Shown piece by piece: positions 54,243 to 59,209 of a stretch of 59,209 bases of DNA. The stretch is from Zoogloea sp. (GTDB lineage: Bacteria; Pseudomonadota; Gammaproteobacteria; Burkholderiales; Rhodocyclaceae). The stretch's first letter is position 1. The number at the start of each line of letters is the position of its first letter. The notes beneath the pieces are model-generated. The model worked only from the letters and a program-made list of their open reading frames with translations, was not told the origin of the DNA and searched no databases. The stretch covers positions 1 to 59,209 of the forward strand of contig NZ_JAKLLN010000025.1 of the NCBI RefSeq assembly GCF_023150065.1, in the 5' to 3' direction. Position numbers and translations under genes: made by a program.

Positions 54243-55322
54243 ATGCCCTCCGCCCACGCCCCCACTTCCATCGGTATTGCCGTGCTGACCCTCCGGGTCC
54301 GGCCTGGCGAACCGCTGTGCCGGCTCATCCCCGCAGGCCCGTTCGACGCGCCCCGGGGCGCAATGGCGGGTGCCGGCCCGTGGAACCTCACGCCCGGCGC
54401 CGCTGCCCGCATCATCGCCGCCAACGCCACCCGCTCGGCGGACATCCCCATCGACTACGAGCACCAGCTCCTGTCCTCCGCCGACAACGGCGAGCCCGCA
54501 CCCGCCTCGGGCTGGATCTCGCCCCGCACGCTGGTGTTCATCCCCGACGGCCCCGAGCCCGGGCTGTACGGCGCCGTCAAATGGACAGCCCGCGCCGGCG
54601 CCATGATCGCCGCCGACGAATACCGCTACCTCTCGCCCGTATTCCCATACGACCCGGCCACGGGCGAACCCCTCGATTTGCTCAACGTTGCCCTGACCAA
54701 TCAGCCAGGCATCGACGAGCCCATCCGCGCCGCGCTCTCTGCGCGGTTCAAACCCCACCAGGAGACCCCTGTGAACGAAACGCTGAAGAAGTTGCTCCAG
54801 GCCTTGGGGCTGCCCGAGACCACTGCCGAGGCGGATGCCCTGGCCGGTGTCGCGGCGCTCAAGGCCAAAGCCGACGCCGCCACGGTGGAGATCGCCAGCC
54901 TCAAGGCCGGCGCCGCGGCCCACACCGCCGAGATCGCAGCCCTCAGAGCCGGTGGCGCCAGCGCCCCCGATCCGGCCAAGTACGTGCCGGTGGGCGTTGT
55001 GCAGGAGATGCAGCAGCAACTCGCTGCGCTCTCTGCCAGCCAGGCCGACAGCGAAGCCAGCCGCCTCGTCGAACAAGCCATCTCCGAAGGCCGGCTCATC
55101 GAAGCCCAGCGCCAGTGGGCCAGCGACCTGGGCAAGAAAGACCTGGCCGCCCTCAAGAGCTACGTTGCCGCCACGCCCGCCATTGCTGCCCTGGGTGGCA
55201 TGCAGAGCGGCGGCAAGGGCCCGGCTGCGGGCGCCTCTCAACAGTCCGATGCGGATCTCGCCGTGTGCAAGGCCCTGGGCCTCACCGCCGAGCAGTTCGC
55301 CGCCGGCAAGCTGGAGCGTTAA
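54243..55322 (+). CDS. Mu-like head protease (gpI) with C-terminal scaffold
   Basis: The 359-residue protein has a protease part to about residue 175 (LCRLIPAGPFDAPRG, IPIDYEHQLL, SGWISPRTLVF, YRYLSPVFPYD, NVALTNQPGIDEP), matching the Mu I protease family. A helical Ala-rich scaffold tail follows (LVEQAISEGRLIEAQRQWASDLGKKD), as in Mu I/Z. It matures the procapsid and removes the scaffold. An internal start for the scaffold alone is likely (see 54771). Ribosome-site signal at 54243 is weak. Confidence 0.9.
   Translation: MPSAHAPTSIGIAVLTLRVRPGEPLCRLIPAGPFDAPRGAMAGAGPWNLTPGAAARIIAANATRSADIPIDYEHQLLSSADNGEPAPASGWISPRTLVFIPDGPEPGLYGAVKWTARAGAMIAADEYRYLSPVFPYDPATGEPLDLLNVALTNQPGIDEPIRAALSARFKPHQETPVNETLKKLLQALGLPETTAEADALAGVAALKAKADAATVEIASLKAGAAAHTAEIAALRAGGASAPDPAKYVPVGVVQEMQQQLAALSASQADSEASRLVEQAISEGRLIEAQRQWASDLGKKDLAALKSYVAATPAIAALGGMQSGGKGPAAGASQQSDADLAVCKALGLTAEQFAAGKLER
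54771..55322 (+). CDS. Internal in-frame scaffold protein (Mu gpZ analogue)
   Basis: A GTG (VNETLKKLLQALGLPETTAEA) at 54771 sits in frame with the protease gene, seven bases after AGGAG, a much better ribosome site than that of the protease itself. The 183-residue product would be the helical scaffold alone. Mu makes its scaffold Z from the 3' part of gene I in the same way. Confidence 0.7.
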   Translation: MNETLKKLLQALGLPETTAEADALAGVAALKAKADAATVEIASLKAGAAAHTAEIAALRAGGASAPDPAKYVPVGVVQEMQQQLAALSASQADSEASRLVEQAISEGRLIEAQRQWASDLGKKDLAALKSYVAATPAIAALGGMQSGGKGPAAGASQQSDADLAVCKALGLTAEQFAAGKLER

Positions 55323-55325
55323 GCC

Positions 55326-55736
55326 ATGGCCGCACTCACCGCCCCCCGTAACACCCTCGAACGCGTCGGCCCGATCAACGCGTTCCTGGTCAAAGCCAAC
55401 ACCACCGTGCAACAGGGCAGCCTGGTCGTGCTCGATGCGGGCTATGCCGCCCCGGGCCGTACCGCCGCCGGCCTGATCGCCGCCGGCCGGGCTGAGTCCT
55501 CCGTCACCGCCGTCGCTGCAGGATCCGCTCAGGTGCCGGTCAAGGCGGGCACCTTCAAGTTCGGCAACTCCACCGCCGCCGACCTGGTCACCCAGGCCGA
55601 TGTGGGGGCCGACTGCTACATCGTCGATGACCAGACCGTCGCCAAGACCTCCGGCGGCGCCACCCGCAGCATTGCCGGCAAGATCATCGCCATCGATTCG
55701 GATGGCGTGTGGGTCAAGGTCGGCGCAGGCCTTTAA
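55326..55736 (+). CDS. Head decoration-type protein
   Basis: The 136-residue beta-rich protein starts MAALTAPRNTLERVGPINAFLVKANTTVQQGSLVVLDAGYAAPG. This fits the small capsid decoration/cement proteins that lie between protease and major capsid in Mu-like phages. It starts three bases after the protease stop. Confidence 0.78.
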   Translation: MAALTAPRNTLERVGPINAFLVKANTTVQQGSLVVLDAGYAAPGRTAAGLIAAGRAESSVTAVAAGSAQVPVKAGTFKFGNSTAADLVTQADVGADCYIVDDQTVAKTSGGATRSIAGKIIAIDSDGVWVKVGAGL

Positions 55737-55751
55737 CCAGGAGCGAACCTC

Positions 55752-56648
55752 ATGATCATCACCAACGCCACCCTCGCCAGCCTGGCCCAGGGCTTCAACG
55801 CCGCATTCATGATGGGCTTCGGCTCGGTCACCCCGAGCTGGCAGCAGATCGCCATGACCATCCCCAGCACTTCCGACGCCGAGAACTACGGCTGGATGAA
55901 GGACATGCCGGGCGTCCGCGAATGGATCGGCCCCCGCCAGTACAACAACCTGGAGAGCACCAACGCCCAGCTCAAGAACAAGGACTGGGAGCACACCATC
56001 GCCGTCAAGCGCACGGCCATCGACGACGACAAGCTCGGCATCTACACCAACCTCTTCCAGATCCAGGGCGAGATCGTGGGGCGTCACCCGGACGATCTGG
56101 TGTGGGGGCTGCTGCCGCAGGGCTTCACCCTCACCGGCTTCGACGGCCAGTACTTCTTCGACACCGACCATCGCACCTTCGGCCGCGACAAGGTCGAGAA
56201 GGACTGGAGCAATGTACAGGCCGGCGCCGGCGCACCCTGGTTCCTGCTCGACCTGAGCCGCAGCTTCATGAAGCCCCTGATCTTTCAGGATCGCAAGAAG
56301 CCCCAGTTCGTCTCCCGCACCGATCCGGGCGACTCCCGCGTCTTCGACCTGAACGAATACGTCTTCGGTGCCGACGCCCGTTACAACGCCGGCTTCGGCT
56401 TCCATCAGCTCGCCTTCGGCTCCAAGGCCGCGCTCAACGCCGCCAACTACGATGCCGCCCGCCTGGCGCTGGCCAGCCAGTTCCGGCCGGACGGCAGCCC
56501 CCTCGGCGTGCGTGCCACCCACCTGGTGTGCGGCGCCAGCAACGAGATGCTGGCCAAGGAACTCCTGGAGCGTGAGCGAGACGCAGCCGGCGCCGACAAC
56601 ATCCGGCGCAACACCACCCAGCTCATCGTTAGTCCCTGGCTGGAGTAA
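55752..56648 (+). CDS. Major capsid protein (Mu gpT-like)
   Basis: The 298-residue protein has the gpT family start (NATLASLAQGFNAAFMMGFG), TIPSTSDAENYGWMKDMPGVREWIG near residue 36, and RSFMKPLIFQDRKKPQFVSR near 170. It forms the icosahedral head. It follows the decoration gene by 15 bases with AGGAG upstream. Length is normal for the family (about 300). Confidence 0.94.
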   Translation: MIITNATLASLAQGFNAAFMMGFGSVTPSWQQIAMTIPSTSDAENYGWMKDMPGVREWIGPRQYNNLESTNAQLKNKDWEHTIAVKRTAIDDDKLGIYTNLFQIQGEIVGRHPDDLVWGLLPQGFTLTGFDGQYFFDTDHRTFGRDKVEKDWSNVQAGAGAPWFLLDLSRSFMKPLIFQDRKKPQFVSRTDPGDSRVFDLNEYVFGADARYNAGFGFHQLAFGSKAALNAANYDAARLALASQFRPDGSPLGVRATHLVCGASNEMLAKELLERERDAAGADNIRRNTTQLIVSPWLE

Positions 56649-56651
56649 GCC

Positions 56652-57131
56652 ATGAGCAAGCCGCGTTCCCAAGCTCCCCGGGCACCCTGGGGTACCGCAG
56701 CCGGGGGCGGTAACCCCGGCACCAATACTTCCGCAGCCGACCAGGCAGCCCGAGCGGATGTGTCGGAGAGCGCGGGGGCTTCGGCCCCCGCCAATACGCC
56801 TGTCAGTGAAGGCTCGCAGTCCCTCTCCGAGACCGGGAACACTCCCCCGGAGGGGGGGCATACCGAGTCGGCCGGGACGCCAGCCGGCACCGACGTTCCT
56901 GGCGTCGAGGATTTCGCCGAAGAGGGCGGCGTCGGCATTCCGGCCAGCGGAATCCTGGCCATCCGTGCCTGCCGCCCCGAGGGCATGCGCCGCGCCGGGC
57001 GTTACTGGAGCGGCACGACAACGACGGAAGTGCCCGTCTCCGAGTTTTCCGACGAGCAGCTCGAGCGGCTGCTCACCGAGCCCCTGCTCGATGTCACCAC
57101 CATCCTGGTCCCACTGGAGGACGCGCCGTGA
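56652..57131 (+). CDS. Mu gp35-like (HI1506-related) protein
   Basis: The 159-residue protein has a low-complexity N-terminal 90 residues (Ala/Gly/Thr/Pro-rich) and a conserved C-terminus (IRACRPEGMRRAGRYWSG, EVPVSEFSDEQLERLLTEPLLDV) typical of the gp35/HI1506 group found right after gpT. The role may be in head-tail joining; not established. Confidence 0.82.
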   Translation: MSKPRSQAPRAPWGTAAGGGNPGTNTSAADQAARADVSESAGASAPANTPVSEGSQSLSETGNTPPEGGHTESAGTPAGTDVPGVEDFAEEGGVGIPASGILAIRACRPEGMRRAGRYWSGTTTTEVPVSEFSDEQLERLLTEPLLDVTTILVPLEDAP

Positions 57132-57538
57132 GCATGCTGCTGGGTCTCGACATGAGCACCAACCCGCCCACACGCCGCGAGCTGCAGTGCGACGCTCAGG
57201 GGCGGCTGATCATCTCCGGGACCGTGTCGGGAGGCACTGGCGGCGGATCCTCCGACACCACTGAGGCGACCCAGCTGCAGGTCAAGACGGCAACGCAGGC
57301 CACCGCCACGGCAGCGGGCGCCCCCGCTGATGCCCGCGCCCCCTGGTACGACTCTGCGGCGTCGCTGATCTCTCTGATCAAGCTCTCCATAGCAGCATTC
57401 GTCGGCGCCGGATCGCGGACCTACATCTACACCGCCGGGGTGCTGACAAGTGAGACTTGGACGCTCTTCGGCACCACCCGAACCAAGACCTACACCTACA
57501 CCTCCGGCGTGCTGACCGGTGAAAGCGACTGGGTGTAA
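57128..57538 (+). CDS. Short hypothetical phage structural-type protein
   Basis: The 136-residue protein starts with GTG overlapping the preceding stop by four bases. It reads RRELQCDAQGRLIISGTVSGG near residue 18, and its C-terminus has two YTY/YIYTxGVLTxE repeats (YIYTAGVLTSETW and YTYTSGVLTGESDW). Such short adaptor-like proteins usually stand beside tail-fibre genes, not directly after capsid genes. It is not otherwise recognised. Confidence 0.7.
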   Translation: MSMLLGLDMSTNPPTRRELQCDAQGRLIISGTVSGGTGGGSSDTTEATQLQVKTATQATATAAGAPADARAPWYDSAASLISLIKLSIAAFVGAGSRTYIYTAGVLTSETWTLFGTTRTKTYTYTSGVLTGESDWV

Positions 57539-57541
57539 GCC

Positions 57542-58306
57542 ATGATGGGTTTTGTTCGTAACATGCTGAAATGGGGCGTCGCTCGCTGGTCTGGGGACAG
57601 CCTCATAAAGCCGAACGGGACGTCAGTCCTTGTCCCCAAGGTACTAAAGTTCGCTGACTTTGCACCGAGCGTAATCGCATCGCTTGTTTCCGGGGCGACG
57701 TACGGCCAGGCTGGCAATCTAGTAACCGTGACAGCTGCCGGCCATGGCATTCCAGCAACAAGGAATGGCTATCGTATTTTTTGGCCTGAATCTGCGGCAA
57801 TCCCGGCCGGTTGGTACAACAACTTGAATGTTGTTGACGCTAACACCTTCACTTTTCAGAACGCTACGTCTCAGACAGTGGCTCCCGGGACTGCAATAAC
57901 CGGGGCGCTACCGTATTTGTCGCCCGTAGTGTGCGGCAGCATCACAATTCCAGCTGGAACGCTATCGTCGAACGGGTCGATAAAGATCAATGTGCTCCGT
58001 GGGGGCGATACATCGGCATCCACAAAGCTGATGCGGGTCCATCTGAATGGCATCGTTGCGGCCGACCAAAGCACATCCACGACTAGCTATGGCGCGGCAT
58101 CATTCACGATAGCCAGAATGGGCTCCTTGGGAACGGCGGGGATGCGTTTGCCCGATGGCTCTACATTTGGCTCCGGCAATTACACGGTTTCCAATGCGAG
58201 CGCGAATTTCGACAGCGCAGACGTGGTGCTACAAGTTCGATTTAATCTTGTAGCTGCTGCAGGCTGGGGCTCGGTGGATGGCTTGTTCTTGGAGGTTTTC
58301 CCGTGA
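57542..58306 (+). CDS. Beta-rich putative tail-fibre or surface protein, AT-richer than neighbours
   Basis: The 254-residue protein has LVTVTAAGHGIPATRNGYRIFW and NVVDANTFTFQNATSQTV, a pattern seen in phage fibre FCCH-like domains. A Gly/Ser/Thr-rich beta region follows to the end (VDGLFLEVFP). Codon use is visibly less GC-biased than in the head genes, suggesting separate acquisition. It probably decorates the virion; fibre or spike is the best guess. Confidence 0.7.
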   Translation: MMGFVRNMLKWGVARWSGDSLIKPNGTSVLVPKVLKFADFAPSVIASLVSGATYGQAGNLVTVTAAGHGIPATRNGYRIFWPESAAIPAGWYNNLNVVDANTFTFQNATSQTVAPGTAITGALPYLSPVVCGSITIPAGTLSSNGSIKINVLRGGDTSASTKLMRVHLNGIVAADQSTSTTSYGAASFTIARMGSLGTAGMRLPDGSTFGSGNYTVSNASANFDSADVVLQVRFNLVAAAGWGSVDGLFLEVFP

Positions 58307-58671
58307 CAATCCTGTATCGCACCACCCGGACGGACGCCGAAGCGGTGGCCGGAGAGAAGCAGATCGCTTGGGTTGGGCCAAACAAGTGGGAGGTGCGGAC
58401 CGGGGTTGATTTGCAGAAAGTCGACGTGCCAACAAAAGTCACCCGCCGTCAGTTTCGCCAGGGCCTTACCCGCCTCGGCTTGCGAGCCGGTGTCGATGCC
58501 TGGCGCGCTGGACTCGACACCTCGGCCCAGGCCGGACAGGATGCGGCCGACTGGTACGACGACTCAAACGAGTTCGAGCGGCATAATCCGATCCTCAACG
58601 CCATGGCCGCACAATTCGGGCTCTCCTCCGCCCAGGTCGATGCGGCCTTCGTGATGATGGCGGGTTTGTGA
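58303..58671 (+). CDS. Small hypothetical protein following fibre-like gene
   Basis: The 122-residue protein starts with GTG behind GGAGG and overlaps the fibre-like gene by four bases. The N-terminal half contains TGVDLQKVDVPTKVTRRQFR. The C-terminal half is helical (QAGQDAADWYDDSNEFERHN, then LNAMAAQFGLSSAQVDAAFV). Proteins of this shape often follow tail fibres as assembly helpers or distal components, an inference from position. Confidence 0.65.
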   Translation: MTILYRTTRTDAEAVAGEKQIAWVGPNKWEVRTGVDLQKVDVPTKVTRRQFRQGLTRLGLRAGVDAWRAGLDTSAQAGQDAADWYDDSNEFERHNPILNAMAAQFGLSSAQVDAAFVMMAGL

Positions 58672-59093
58672 TGCGTATCGCGCTCTGCTCGTCGCCCAGG
58701 ATTGGGTCTCTGTTGATACGTGCATTCACGTGGAGCGAGTACAGCCACGCGGCCATCATCGACGGGGATCACGTCATTGAGGCTGTCTGGCCCCGCGTTC
58801 GGGAGTGCGCCTTGACTGAGTTCGCGCGCAAACACGCACGGATTGAGTTTATCGACGTGCCGATGCCAGATGAGGACGCCGCGCTATCAGCTGCCCGCTC
58901 GCAAGTTGGAAAGGGGTACGACTGGCGTGCGCTACTGGGCATCGTGCTGCGGGCGCGGCGCCTCGCGGAGAAGGACCGCTGGTTCTGTTCGGAGCTTGTC
59001 GCATGGGTTGCTGAACAGGGCGGTCGGCCCTTGTTTCGCGGGGAGGTTCTACGCCGTGTGACTCCTCAGCATCTCTGGATGCTTGCTCTATGA
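58671..59093 (+). CDS. YiiX/NlpC-P60-like permuted papain hydrolase
   Basis: The 140-residue protein has the permuted papain layout: histidine in SEYSHAAIIDGD near residue 27 and the nucleophile cysteine in DRWFCSELVAWVAEQGG near 105. GYDWRALLGIVL lies between. Such enzymes cleave peptide or amide bonds, sometimes in cell-wall peptides or lipids. Its place after a fibre-like gene fits a virion-associated or entry role; substrate unknown. It overlaps the previous gene by one base. Confidence 0.78.
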   Translation: MRIALCSSPRIGSLLIRAFTWSEYSHAAIIDGDHVIEAVWPRVRECALTEFARKHARIEFIDVPMPDEDAALSAARSQVGKGYDWRALLGIVLRARRLAEKDRWFCSELVAWVAEQGGRPLFRGEVLRRVTPQHLWMLAL

Positions 59094-59209
59094 CCTAGCC
59101 GACTGACCCCTCTAGAGTCTGTGGACATTTAATCCCTGCGCTTGCTCAAGGGGCTGTTCACAAAGGCTGATTTCTGTTTACATCCTGTCTTTTGGGTCAC
59201 GACAGGCAT
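59094..59209. other. Terminal 116 bases, no gene seen
   Basis: The stretch is AT-richer than the phage genes. It contains CTCTAGAG and a run TTTCTGTTTACATCCTGTCTTTTGGGTC but no start codon with a convincing ribosome site. There is no CG(A/T)TTTGGCAC repeat in either orientation, so it is not recognisable as the right prophage end. Confidence 0.4.

Larger units (their letters stand above)
33272..59209 (+). mobile_element. Mu-like transposable prophage, left 26 kb (right end outside window)
   Basis: Gene order follows Mu: repressor (minus), Ner-like, A transposase, B ATPase, early genes, Gam-like, GemA, Mor, lysis, small terminase-type genes, large terminase, portal, MuF, virion morphogenesis, protease/scaffold, decoration, capsid, gp35-like. 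The left end is proposed at TGATCGATTTGGCACAGG because Mu-class ends start with TG and the first transposase site lies a few bases inside. Three copies of the site are present. No matching inverted right end and no tail sheath, tube or tape-measure gene occur before the window ends. At a usual size of 35-40 kb, 10 kb or more should lie to the right. Confidence 0.92.

Noticed and set aside
54069-57173. 1034-codon frame on the minus strand opposite the protease, decoration and capsid genes
   Set aside because: Antisense to several clearly recognised phage head genes with normal codon bias; it shows no domain.
57460-57538. YTY-GVLT repeats as template/variable region of a diversity-generating retroelement
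   Set aside because: No reverse transcriptase or accessory gene is in the window, and the repeat is a short protein motif duplication without adenine-biased differences.
59094-59209. Right end (attR) of the prophage at the window edge
   Set aside because: No inverted CG(A/T)TTTGGCAC copy and no terminal CA with matching target duplication; tail genes are also still missing.

Overview
The window is high-GC DNA that reads as a betaproteobacterial chromosome. The prs genes for PEP-CTERM/exopolysaccharide control, PilS/PilR, Kup and a PP0621-type protein point to a Rhodocyclales-like organism (Azospira, Dechloromonas, Thauera or Zoogloea type). This is inferred from gene content, not from a marker gene. 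There are two parts: host chromosome (1 to about 33.27 kb) and the left 26 kb of a Mu-like transposable prophage (about 33.27 kb to the window end).

Host part. At 1-7.9 kb, on the minus strand, is the edge of an exopolysaccharide/PEP-CTERM locus: a nucleotide-sugar dehydrogenase cut by the window edge, the TPR lipoprotein PrsT, the sigma-54 activator PrsR, its kinase PrsK, and a polyprenyl-phosphate sugar transferase. Hairpins separate the sugar transferase from prsK. Then come kup (minus), a membrane MASE1-CHASE-PAS-GGDEF-EAL protein (plus), and a minus-strand signalling block. That block holds a LuxR-type response regulator, a very large NCS1-transporter/histidine-kinase/receiver fusion, pilR, pilS and a PP0621-family gene, joined by overlaps of a few bases. 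Next, an aminotransferase (minus) is divergent from mtnA and a class II aldolase (plus), which suggests salvage of methylthioribose phosphate. A large hybrid kinase, a receiver/HD-GYP regulator and a second GGDEF-EAL protein follow in series, so the region is rich in cyclic-di-GMP enzymes.

Prophage part. The probable left end has three spaced copies of CG(A/T)TTTGGCAC. The order then follows Mu: a minus-strand repressor, an operator cluster with an overlapping early promoter, a Ner-like regulator, a DDE transposase (A) and AAA+ target protein (B). A train of small, mostly overlapping early genes follows, including a Gam-like candidate, then GemA and the Mor middle activator. The lysis cassette has a signal-anchor-type lysozyme and Rz with embedded Rz1. 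Packaging and head genes come next: gp25-27-like genes, large terminase, portal, MuF-type head protein, virion morphogenesis protein, protease with internal scaffold start, decoration protein, capsid and gp35-like. Where Mu would begin its tail genes, four other genes stand instead (a short adaptor-like protein, a beta-rich AT-richer fibre-like protein, a small protein and a permuted-papain-like enzyme). The right end of the element is not in the window. Two minus-strand genes (35.6-35.9 and 50.1-50.5 kb) run against the lytic operons and are candidate morons.

No tRNA, rRNA, CRISPR array, reverse transcriptase or insertion-sequence transposase was seen. The points most worth a second look are the transporter-kinase with its eight-cysteine module, the attL and operator architecture, the two antisense morons, the C-terminal extension of the MuF protein, and the non-canonical genes after the capsid module.
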